Assembly (NCBI GenBank): GCA_002731825.1 | Contig: PCCS01000023.1 | Span: forward strand, 16,178 to 80,177 | Source of the DNA: Myxococcales bacterium | Lineage (GTDB): Bacteria; Myxococcota_A; Bradymonadia; UBA7976; UBA1532 | Direction: 5' to 3' | Length of the DNA: 64,000 nt | Shown: positions 7,000 to 15,207 of the stretch, one piece after another | Numbering within the stretch: the first letter of the stretch is position 1 | How the letters are laid out: every line of letters begins with the position of its first letter | Program-made: the position numbers and the translations under genes | Notes under the pieces: generated by a model | The model's input: only the letters and a program-made list of their open reading frames with translations | Told to the model about the DNA's origin: nothing | Databases searched by the model: none

Positions 7000-9939
7000 A
7001 TGCAAAGGTCCAGCGTACTTTTACTGATCATTTGCTGTGCATTCATCGGCTGTGGAGAAGATGATAAGGAGTCAAACGTCGTCAACTTCCCAGGTGATCC
7101 AACAACGATCACCGACGCGGGTGCAGGCACAGACATCGGATTCATCGCCGAGCCGACACCTGGTTCAGCGGGGCGCTTTACTCGGCAGACCATCGACGCA
7201 AACGCCAATGGCCCCGCATTCGCAGAAGTGGCTGATGTCAACGGCGATGGCAAACTTGATCTGATTATTTCGGAGTTCGGCCAGGTCGGTGGAAACACCG
7301 TGGAGCCGGGTGGGATTGCCATTTACCTCCAGGGTGATTCAATCGACGAGTGGCAGCGACAAATGGTCACGAGCGACAACGAGCCCCTGTATTGGCCAAA
7401 CTCCGTGCATGTAGACGATATTGATGGTGATGGTGATATGGATTTGACGGTCGGAACGGGCTTTCTCATCTGTGAAATTCTCAGTCGAGTTGATGAGACA
7501 GGACAGATGCTCCCGCCCGCCCCTTGCGGAGGCCTTTTCTGGTTTGAGCAAACACCAAACGGCTGGGTCAAACATGACATCGTCAGCGAGGGCAGTGAAC
7601 TCTTCTATCACCATGGGTTGTTGGCCGACATCGACAATGACGGCATCCTCGATATGGTCACCGTCGGCGAACGCCGCTATCTCGGTGCAGACGGGCGCCC
7701 AGTCGATGACGCGCAGGCAAAATGGTTCAAAGGTGTGCCCACTGCCGAGCGATTTGAGACAACACCACGTGCCATTGGACCAGGTATGGGCAGTCTTGCT
7801 GAACTCAATGATATCGATGGCGATGGTGATCTAGACCTGATCAGTGCCGAATACTTTGCCTCTTTCGACCAAAAATCTTTCGCATGGTACGAAAATGTTG
7901 CGGCCCCCGATGCAAATAACGCAACGGGAACATGGGTCCGTCATGTCATCGACGATTCTGTTGGCCCAGCCATTCAAATGACTATGGTTCCCAACTTCTA
8001 TGGTGATGGTCGCACAATTGCAATCGGCTCAAATCACACGCAGACCACAGGAGACAACCCGCAACCTTGGGAATCTGCGATCTTCGCCTATGAGCCGGCA
8101 GCTGATCCCCGCCAGCCTTGGACACGCACACAGCTCTCTGAAAACATCGTGTCTGTACCCAGGGCAAACCAAGCTGCCCCCGGTATCTTTGATGCCGGCG
8201 ATGTCGACGGAGACGGAGACATGGATCTGCTGGTCTCTGGCGACGGAGACAGCCGAGTGTTTTTACTCGCCCAAGACGAAAACCAAGGTTTCACCACCTG
8301 GGTCTTAGATGAGAACTTGCCTCAAGCAGGCGCGATGAAGATCGTCGACTTAGACAACGACGGCACCAACGAACTCATTGTCACCAGCTTCGATAACAAC
8401 GTTTTGTACATGTACCGAAATAACGTTGAAGGTCCACATCCTCTGGGTGTCGCAACTCAACCGTCATGGGGCACGTCTGAGGGCGGTTCAATTCGGGTCA
8501 ATTACGATGGAAGTGCGACTGGCCAATTGGTGGTTGCACTGTTCACCTCATGGCCTCCAGCGGGCCCTCCGAGCGGCTTCAAAATGATTCAAGATCCGAG
8601 CTATCCGGTAGTGGCCGAATTCCCATCTGTGGAACCAGGTGATTACGTGGCCCTTGCTTTCATAGATGTCGATGGGTCTGGACCCATGGGTCCAAATGAA
8701 GGTGACGTACAAGTCCAGGCAGATGTCAGTTTCCCGACATCCGGTCCAATTGACTTATACTTACGCGGAGACGGCGGCGATGGCCCACAGCCCAATCCCG
8801 GAAATCGGTTGCGCGTCACCTACGGCGGTAATGAGGTTGGCCCCTTGGTCGTCGCCATGTTCAGCTCATGGCCTCCAATGGGTCCACCAAGCGCATTCGA
8901 ACAATTCCCTGCACCCACCTACCCAGTTGATGTTGAGTTTCCGACGCTTGCGCCTGGCGAGTACACAGCAATGGTGTTCATCGATGTCGACGGATCAGGA
9001 ATCATGGCGGCAAATGCCGAGGATGTTCAAGCTCGAGAAACTGTGAATTTTCCCGCCGATCAAACGATTACCATCGACCTCGGTGGCTCAGCTGAAGGAC
9101 AAGGATTTGAAACCGTTCGCACCGAAATCATGAGAAACGGTCGCCTCACACCGCTGGTCGCCTATGTACCAAACGACGGAAACAACTTACCAATGGTCGT
9201 CTTTACACCCGGCTTTCAACTTGAATCGGCCGGCTATGCACCGCTCTGTGAAGCGTTCGCTCAAAACGGATATGTCGTCGCTCGACTGGACCCGCCAGGC
9301 ACGATTTTCGACGTGAACCACATCGAGATGGGTGCTGACGTCCGCATGGGCATCAACTGGCTGCTCAACCAGAGTCCGTTCGCCGATCGAATCGACGGGA
9401 CACGCGTCGGCACGATGGGACACAGTCTTGGTGGTAAGCTTGCCATTATGAACGCCATCGAGGATCCACGAGTACAGGCTGTTTTCGCAATCGACCCGGT
9501 CGACGGTGACCCAAGTCCATTTCCCGATCCGGCGACGCGCCCAGATCTGGTTCCTGGACCCATCGACGGTCTCACAGCTCCACTGGGTTTGATCGGTGAG
9601 ACGACAAATGCAACCAGCAGCAATGCCTTCGCACCGGCATGTGCGCCGGCAGAAGAAAACTTTCAGACATTCTTCGAGAGTGCAACGGCCAGTGATTGGG
9701 TTGTCGAATGGAACATCGTCGGTGCAGACCACATGGACTTTGTGTACAACTGCCCAGAGGGACTCTTCTCACCATGCGAATTATGCGACGACGGTCCATT
9801 GGATGCCGCTCGTGTTCGAGAGATCACTCTCGATTTGGCACTGGCCTTCTTCGGTCTGCATTTCAACGGTGAAGCCGACATGAACTCTCAGCTGACAGGT
9901 AACAATGTGCCTCCAGAGGTCGAGGTTCGACAACGCTAG
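7000..9939 (+). CDS. Lipoprotein: FG-GAP/VCBS propeller, duplicated beta domain, chlorophyllase-like esterase
   Basis: A 979-residue lipoprotein (lipobox FIGC) with three parts. Residues about 40-490 contain FG-GAP/VCBS repeats (DVNGDGKLDL, DIDGDGDMDL, DVDGDGDMDL), an integrin-like calcium-binding propeller. Residues about 500-700 contain two copies of one roughly 90-residue beta domain (WPPAGPPSGF and WPPMGPPSAF; IDVDGSG in both). Residues about 715-979 form an alpha/beta hydrolase resembling chlorophyllase or PAF-acetylhydrolase. Its nucleophile elbow is GHSLGG, an Asp follows in AIDPVDGD, and GADHMDF supplies the His. ATG at 7000 has AAAAGGAG upstream. A cell-surface esterase acting on a bound polymer or lipid is inferred. 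Its substrate is not visible. Confidence 0.8.
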   Translation: MQRSSVLLLIICCAFIGCGEDDKESNVVNFPGDPTTITDAGAGTDIGFIAEPTPGSAGRFTRQTIDANANGPAFAEVADVNGDGKLDLIISEFGQVGGNTVEPGGIAIYLQGDSIDEWQRQMVTSDNEPLYWPNSVHVDDIDGDGDMDLTVGTGFLICEILSRVDETGQMLPPAPCGGLFWFEQTPNGWVKHDIVSEGSELFYHHGLLADIDNDGILDMVTVGERRYLGADGRPVDDAQAKWFKGVPTAERFETTPRAIGPGMGSLAELNDIDGDGDLDLISAEYFASFDQKSFAWYENVAAPDANNATGTWVRHVIDDSVGPAIQMTMVPNFYGDGRTIAIGSNHTQTTGDNPQPWESAIFAYEPAADPRQPWTRTQLSENIVSVPRANQAAPGIFDAGDVDGDGDMDLLVSGDGDSRVFLLAQDENQGFTTWVLDENLPQAGAMKIVDLDNDGTNELIVTSFDNNVLYMYRNNVEGPHPLGVATQPSWGTSEGGSIRVNYDGSATGQLVVALFTSWPPAGPPSGFKMIQDPSYPVVAEFPSVEPGDYVALAFIDVDGSGPMGPNEGDVQVQADVSFPTSGPIDLYLRGDGGDGPQPNPGNRLRVTYGGNEVGPLVVAMFSSWPPMGPPSAFEQFPAPTYPVDVEFPTLAPGEYTAMVFIDVDGSGIMAANAEDVQARETVNFPADQTITIDLGGSAEGQGFETVRTEIMRNGRLTPLVAYVPNDGNNLPMVVFTPGFQLESAGYAPLCEAFAQNGYVVARLDPPGTIFDVNHIEMGADVRMGINWLLNQSPFADRIDGTRVGTMGHSLGGKLAIMNAIEDPRVQAVFAIDPVDGDPSPFPDPATRPDLVPGPIDGLTAPLGLIGETTNATSSNAFAPACAPAEENFQTFFESATASDWVVEWNIVGADHMDFVYNCPEGLFSPCELCDDGPLDAARVREITLDLALAFFGLHFNGEADMNSQLTGNNVPPEVEVRQR

Positions 9940-9979
9940 GCTGGGGCAGACCATCCATTAGTGCCACTTCGGGCTGAAT

Positions 9980-10008
9980 CGGCTCTGTCTCTCGGGACAG
10001 GGCCGGTT
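9980..10008 (+). terminator. Hairpin after the FG-GAP/esterase gene
   Basis: The arms cggctctgtc and gacagggccg pair over ten positions with one G-U, around the loop tctcgg. They are followed only by gtttcat, so termination would be weak or factor-assisted. It is 40 bases after the stop codon. Confidence 0.5.
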
Positions 10009-10022
10009 TCATATTGCCAGCC

Positions 10023-10095
10023 AACGCTCCGCAGGCTCCGCAGGCTCCGCAAAAGCCCCCAAGCCCCACCCCCTCTGACGCGGATTTTCAGCGTT
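10023..10095. repeat. Triple 9-bp repeat and C-tract region with an imperfect stem
   Basis: GCTCCGCAG occurs three times in tandem (10026-10052, the last ending in A). It is followed by three C runs (GCCCCCAAGCCCCACCCCC). AACGCT at 10023-10028 can pair with AGCGTT at 10090-10095, and CCGC with GCGG at 10080-10083, so the C runs would lie in the loop of a folded transcript. It lies between the esterase gene and the TonB-dependent receptor gene. Confidence 0.4.
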
Positions 10096-10229
10096 CATAG
10101 CTCCATCAACACTGAAACCTGCTCAAGTTTGTACGCATCTGCCTGCCTATTGGACATTGCAAGGTACGACCGCTTGCACCATTGTGTATACGGCATCTTC
10201 ATCAAGCAGATTGAGTAAAGGGCAGCAAC

Positions 10230-12842
10230 GTGGGTCGACTGACACAGAAATCGCCAACTTTTGGCTGGTTTTATCTATTACTCTTGTTGGTATGCCTGCC
10301 ACGATTCGTCCAAGCGCAAGACGATGAAAAGGTCGCTGCTAACGCCCCACCCAAACTGACAAAAGCTCCGAGCGTCACTGAGTTCATAGACGCGACGTAC
10401 CCATTAGACGCAAAGGCTCAGGGCATCGAAGCGAAAGTCACGGTCGCCTTTACGGTCACCACGAATGGGACAGCAGAAGACATCGAGGTCATAGAGAGTG
10501 CCGGCGATGCTTTTGACCAGGCTGCAATCGCCGCAGTGAAACGCTTTAAATTCTCTCCGGCGGAGGTTGACGGAGAGATTGCCCCTGTTCGAATACAGTA
10601 CACGTATAATTTCACGCTTCGACAGGCAGCTGAGCCGATGCCGAATCCAAGTACCAATTCGGATTCTGACCCACCAAACGGCAAAGCCGCTGGCGGCGGT
10701 CGTTTGATAGGCCGTTTGATCTTAAAAGGATACCGAACACCATTGGTTGGCTTTGAAGTCAAGCTGTCGACAGGTGTCCAGAGCTTTACGGATGAAGAAG
10801 GCCGCTTTCGTTTCGAGACGGTGCCGACTGGCACCGTCATTGTGAGCGTGGATCAGGCCGACTTTTTTCCCATCGAGTCCGAAGAGACCATCAGCGAAGG
10901 CAAAGAGACCGATGTGACCTATTTTATTGAACGTAAATCCTTTGATGACTCAGTCGTCGTCGTCGGTAAGCGCGTCAAGAAAGACGTCGTTAAACGGACC
11001 ATTCGAATAGAAGAAATCCGGCTGATTCCCGGGACCAATGGCGATGCACTGAGCGTCATACAAAACTTGCCCGGCGCAGCACGTACGCCATTTGGAAATA
11101 CCGATTTAATCTTGCGCGGTGGGGGTCGGACACAGGCCTATTTAAATCAGCAGCTCATTCCACTCCCATTCCATTTCGGTGGCCTACGCAGCACTGTTTC
11201 AAGCGCTTTAATCAGCGATATTCAAATCTATCCCAGCAATTTTGGCGTTGAATATGGCCGGATAAACGGCGGTGTCGTCGATATTCAACTGCGGGAGCCA
11301 AGACGGGACGCCGTCCATGGGTTTGTCGAAGCTGATGTCTTTGATGCGGGTCTCTTAATCGAGATGCCCATCGGTGATTCGGGCGGACTGGCCATCGCTT
11401 TTAGACGAAGCTATTTCGATGCCATTCTCGCCGTTGCTCTGCCAGCGGACTCCGCCGTTTCCTTGCCGACAGCACCTCGTTATTACGATGCTCAGATTTT
11501 GTACACGAACTCCCATGGGCCACATGCCTACAAACTCCTGGCCTATGGCTCAAGCGACCGAGTGGTGGCTCTTCTGTCAGAAGCCAATGAGAATAACCCC
11601 CAAGCGAGAGGCAGCGCTCGCCTGGCTTTAGAATGGATCGGCGGACAAGCCGAATGGAGTTATCGATTCAAACCAGGGATGAAAAATACACTTAATCTCA
11701 GCTATCTCACCACATCGACTGAGGCCAGTTTTGGCTCGACTGTCGACTTAGATTTTTTGTTTCACCAAGTGCTTATTCGAGACACTGTGGATTTGACCCT
11801 GTCCGACTCATTCAAACTTCGCATGGGTCTAGATGCCGATATTCTATGGAGTCGTATCGACGCATATGGCAGCGGAGGCCCACCCAAGGAAGGCGAGCCA
11901 ACTAATTCCAGTGGCCTGGAAGAAACAATCGGCATTGATTTGGCGGACTTTTTGCCCTCACCTGCGACTTGGATTGAGGTGCAGGCCTCATGGGGTCCCG
12001 TCCTGTTTGTACCGGGTCTCCGGTTGGACTACCTGGCGCCAACGGACGAATATATTCTTCAGCCTCGCGTGACCACACGATGGCAAACAACACAGGATCT
12101 GGTCTTGAAAGCCGGATACGGATTCTACGCTCAAACACCCGAAGGCGATGAGTTTAATGAAGGTCTTGGAAACCCCAACATAAAATCTGAACGAGGATGG
12201 CATCTCAGTGCTGGCACAGAATATAAAATCACGGAGTCTCTGGCCTTCGATGGCTCGGTCTTCTACAAAGATTTCGATCGTCTTGTACGGCGGGTTGATG
12301 ACCCTGCGGTTCGGGTCGACAATCAGGGTATCGGTCGGGCGTATGGTCTAGAGTTGCTCTTACGGCAGAATCTAACCTCTCGCTTTTTTGGGTGGATCGC
12401 CTACACGCTGCAACGCTCAGAACGCCGCGATGCGCCGGGTGAAGAATGGCGCCTGTTCGATACCGATCAAACCCACAATTTGATTTTGGTGGGCCAATAC
12501 AAACTGACGCGCAAATGGACCTTGGGGCTCCGTTTTAGGTATGTCACAGGCAATCCAGACACGCCCGTCGAAGACACCATATATGAGGCAGATGCAGATC
12601 GATTCGTGCCCATCTACGGTGACACGAACTCCCAACGCTTCGATAACTTTCATCAACTTGATTTGCGTGTCGACCGTGAATGGACCTTTGATACGTGGCG
12701 ATTGACCGCGTATCTCGATGTTCGGAATGTCTATAACCGAGCCAATGCAAGCGCTCGAAATTACAATTATGATTTCAGCGAATCGATGCCCAGATTTGAA
12801 ATTCCGGTCGTGCCATCATTCGGAGTCAGGGGAGAATTCTGA
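10230..12842 (+). CDS. TonB-dependent receptor with N-terminal TonB C-terminal domain
   Basis: An 870-residue outer-membrane receptor. After a signal peptide (cleavage near VQAQ), residues about 45-135 form a TonB C-terminal domain (YPLDAKAQGIEAKVTVAF, VIESAGDAFDQAA, VKRFKFSPAEVDG). A carboxypeptidase-regulatory-like beta domain follows (about 150-230), then the plug (about 255-360; NLPGAARTPFG, LRGGGRTQAYLN) and a beta-barrel ending in Phe (FGVRGEF). Fusion of the TonB domain to the receptor is typical of Myxococcota. The ligand is unknown. The start is GTG with aaaggg upstream. The stop codon TGA overlaps the next ATG by one base, so the downstream lipoprotein is translationally coupled and probably a partner. 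Confidence 0.85.
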   Translation: MGRLTQKSPTFGWFYLLLLLVCLPRFVQAQDDEKVAANAPPKLTKAPSVTEFIDATYPLDAKAQGIEAKVTVAFTVTTNGTAEDIEVIESAGDAFDQAAIAAVKRFKFSPAEVDGEIAPVRIQYTYNFTLRQAAEPMPNPSTNSDSDPPNGKAAGGGRLIGRLILKGYRTPLVGFEVKLSTGVQSFTDEEGRFRFETVPTGTVIVSVDQADFFPIESEETISEGKETDVTYFIERKSFDDSVVVVGKRVKKDVVKRTIRIEEIRLIPGTNGDALSVIQNLPGAARTPFGNTDLILRGGGRTQAYLNQQLIPLPFHFGGLRSTVSSALISDIQIYPSNFGVEYGRINGGVVDIQLREPRRDAVHGFVEADVFDAGLLIEMPIGDSGGLAIAFRRSYFDAILAVALPADSAVSLPTAPRYYDAQILYTNSHGPHAYKLLAYGSSDRVVALLSEANENNPQARGSARLALEWIGGQAEWSYRFKPGMKNTLNLSYLTTSTEASFGSTVDLDFLFHQVLIRDTVDLTLSDSFKLRMGLDADILWSRIDAYGSGGPPKEGEPTNSSGLEETIGIDLADFLPSPATWIEVQASWGPVLFVPGLRLDYLAPTDEYILQPRVTTRWQTTQDLVLKAGYGFYAQTPEGDEFNEGLGNPNIKSERGWHLSAGTEYKITESLAFDGSVFYKDFDRLVRRVDDPAVRVDNQGIGRAYGLELLLRQNLTSRFFGWIAYTLQRSERRDAPGEEWRLFDTDQTHNLILVGQYKLTRKWTLGLRFRYVTGNPDTPVEDTIYEADADRFVPIYGDTNSQRFDNFHQLDLRVDREWTFDTWRLTAYLDVRNVYNRANASARNYNYDFSESMPRFEIPVVPSFGVRGEF

Positions 12843-13705
12843 TGAGGACCACAGTGTGGATTTTGTGTCTATTAGGTCTTGGCTGTAATGACTTCGACCC
12901 AAGGAGTCTCTTGCAAGCACCACGCGTTGTGGGCGTCGTTGCAGACCCACCTGCTTTGGGTCTCGGCGAGACCGTCACGCTTACATCCATCGAGTATAGC
13001 CCGAGTGACGTTGAACGAACCTGGTCAGTCTGTCTAGCCAGTCTGGGCCCCTTCGGAGATTATGCCTGTTTAGACGACAGCCTGGTCATGCCCATCGAAG
13101 GGACGTCCGAGACCGTCGATTTTAGCGTCGACAATTCGGTTCTGTCGACCCTCGCGACCTATTTTAGTCAAAAGGTTGAAACGCTCGCTGACGACTGTGG
13201 GTCCGCGTGTGTGACTCGTGAAGGCGCTCAACGAGACTACTTTGATCTTCAGATCAATTTGACCACACGTTGGGCTGACGGCGCGCAGATGCAAACCGTA
13301 AAATTAGTACGAGTTCATTTGGACGATGAGGCAAGAAACACCAACCCAACCATTGTGACCATACGAGTTGACGGCAATAATGAGACGCGCATCCTCAGGC
13401 CGGCGACACGGCACACTCTCGAACTCGAGGTCGACGGAACCGGACTAGAGACATTTGTCGATTCGGGTGGTCGAACCATCACAGAGGAGGCAACGACCAC
13501 CTGGTACACAACCGTCGGTCGGTTGGAGATTCCTGTGACCTTCGGACAAACACAGGAAACGGAGCTGGTGATGCCTAAGACAACAGAGGCGCTCAACGCC
13601 ACCATTATGGCCGTCGTACGAGACGGTCGAGGTGGGACAGATTTTCGAGTCTTAGACTTCGAGGTCCAGCAGAGTCAATCAGTCGGGTCATCGGCCCTAG
13701 ACTAG
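12842..13705 (+). CDS. Lipoprotein coupled to the TonB-dependent receptor
   Basis: A 287-residue lipoprotein (lipobox LGLGC) with a beta-rich body and no family I recognise. The opening VVGVVADPPALGLGETVTLT looks like the first strands of an Ig/cadherin-like domain. Residues about 165-280 look like a second such domain (NPTIVTIRVDGNNETRI to VVRDGRGGTDFRVLDFEV). It begins on the A of the receptor's stop codon, so the pair should be made together. By analogy with receptor-associated surface lipoproteins (SusD, SlyB-like partners) it may help ligand capture, but this is inferred from position only. Its 3' end overlaps the convergent pirin gene by four bases. Confidence 0.7.
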   Translation: MRTTVWILCLLGLGCNDFDPRSLLQAPRVVGVVADPPALGLGETVTLTSIEYSPSDVERTWSVCLASLGPFGDYACLDDSLVMPIEGTSETVDFSVDNSVLSTLATYFSQKVETLADDCGSACVTREGAQRDYFDLQINLTTRWADGAQMQTVKLVRVHLDDEARNTNPTIVTIRVDGNNETRILRPATRHTLELEVDGTGLETFVDSGGRTITEEATTTWYTTVGRLEIPVTFGQTQETELVMPKTTEALNATIMAVVRDGRGGTDFRVLDFEVQQSQSVGSSALD

Positions 13706-14844
13706 CCCGGTGGATGTTCCAGCGTCCCGTCCGCATGTCGGGCAAAGCGCGTCGGTTCAGTCCCATGAATCGGTCCGTTTGTTGTCCAGGGCCAACCACC
13801 AAATTGAGTGCGTTGGTAGTCTCTGATGGCTTGTTGAATTTCCGCCCGGGTGTTCATAACAAAGGGGCCGTGTTGCGCAACCGGTTCACCGATTGGACGC
13901 CCTTGAAGAAGGAGACATCGGACGGGACCCTTATCCGCTTTTAAAACCGCTGTTTGGGTCGGCTCAAGCCCATAGCGAAAGCGAGATTGATAGGCGACAT
14001 CATCTAGTGTTAAGGACGGTCCGCTGACGACGTAAAGGCTTCGACAGGTCCCCTCTCTGGACGCCGGTAAAACCCACTCTGATTTTGCCTCCATTCGAAT
14101 ATCCCAAATGGCAATTTCACTGTCATTTTTGGCTGCATAACTGTGGGGCGGTGGAGCCAAGGCACTTTGGGTATCAAGCCGACCCGCGATCACCTTAATC
14201 CGTGTCTCTCGACCCGCCTTAGAACGGAGTCTCACCACGGGGATCTGACCAGCCCAATACATGGCGAATCGCGGCTCAACCATTTTGCTTTTGGCGGGCA
14301 GATTAAGCCAAATTTGATACAAGTCCAGTGGGTTTCGGTCTTGGGTGTTAAACAGAGGCATCATTTCGGCATGATTAATTCCATGACCAGCGGTCAACCA
14401 TTGAACGTCCCCTTGACCGTAACGGGCTGCCGCGCCCAAAGAGTCAGCATGGTCAACGATGCCCTGCTCAACGATGGTGACCGTCTCAAAACCGCGGTGG
14501 GGATGTCTGGGAAACCCAGGAACACGATCGCCATGGTACATGCTCCAACCGTCCCGATTTGAAAAGTCGGAGCCAAGGGTACGTCCTGCCAAAGTGTCTT
14601 TGGGCCCAAGGCGGCCGTCAGCTGCTGGAAACTGGTCATTATGATGAACACAGAACAAGAACGGATCACTGACGGGCCAAGGCCCTGTGGTTGGCAGGCT
14701 GTCGCGACTCAGGACAACGGGTTTACGAGACACCATTCCACCTCCGCTTTGGTGAGTATCTGTTATCTGAAAGCAGCCTGCTGAGACGGCTGCCCCCCCA
14801 GCCGCTAAGGCTTTAACCATGTCTCGACGTGTTACTTTACTCAA
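13702..14844 (-). CDS. Exported pirin-family protein (Tat-type lipoprotein signal)
   Basis: A 380-residue bicupin of the pirin family. The first cupin carries the metal motif HPHRGFETVT and then GHGINHAEM, the His/Glu ligand set of pirins. The second cupin is the usual degenerate C-terminal half. The N-terminus is unusual: SKVTRRDMVKALAAGGAAVSAGC is a twin-arginine signal ending in a lipobox, whereas pirins are normally cytosolic. I chose TTG at 14842-14844 as start because GGGAG lies seven bases upstream and the signal then begins correctly; an in-frame ATG at 14871 is possible. Quercetinase-like or stress roles are known for some pirins. The role of an exported one is unknown. Confidence 0.8.
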   Translation of the reverse strand: MSKVTRRDMVKALAAGGAAVSAGCFQITDTHQSGGGMVSRKPVVLSRDSLPTTGPWPVSDPFLFCVHHNDQFPAADGRLGPKDTLAGRTLGSDFSNRDGWSMYHGDRVPGFPRHPHRGFETVTIVEQGIVDHADSLGAAARYGQGDVQWLTAGHGINHAEMMPLFNTQDRNPLDLYQIWLNLPAKSKMVEPRFAMYWAGQIPVVRLRSKAGRETRIKVIAGRLDTQSALAPPPHSYAAKNDSEIAIWDIRMEAKSEWVLPASREGTCRSLYVVSGPSLTLDDVAYQSRFRYGLEPTQTAVLKADKGPVRCLLLQGRPIGEPVAQHGPFVMNTRAEIQQAIRDYQRTQFGGWPWTTNGPIHGTEPTRFARHADGTLEHPPG

Positions 14845-15207
14845 AGGGCATCTCCCACCGATTCGTATCATCGACATCTGGTCGCCGGACGCAGATGGTA
14901 CACTGCAATGTGAAGATGAACAAAGGCTCTCTCGGGTCACAATTGAATGCGGTCAATCTGTCAGCCATAATCCGGTCTAACTTGATGTCTGATCGACATC
15001 TCTGCTCCATCTATGCGACACATGAATGGGTGGTGAGACGCATCGTTCGAATTTGTCATTGATGGTCCATCTGCGATATTTGGTTCTTGCCATTTGGCCA
15101 AAAAAACACCGAACAAAAGTGATAAATGTCCGCAATTTAAATATGGTGCTTAGTGATACTCAGACTCAGTGGGTATTGTATCGACAAGTCGGTCAGGGGG
15201 TCTCGCA
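14845..15207. other. Intergenic region between divergent pirin and glycosidase-like genes
   Basis: I see no convincing promoter hexamers, hairpin or gene in it. The only clear signal is the CAGGGGG ribosome site at about 15195-15201 for the rightward gene. The segment 15090-15150 is A/T-rich and probably holds the rightward promoter. Confidence 0.4.
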
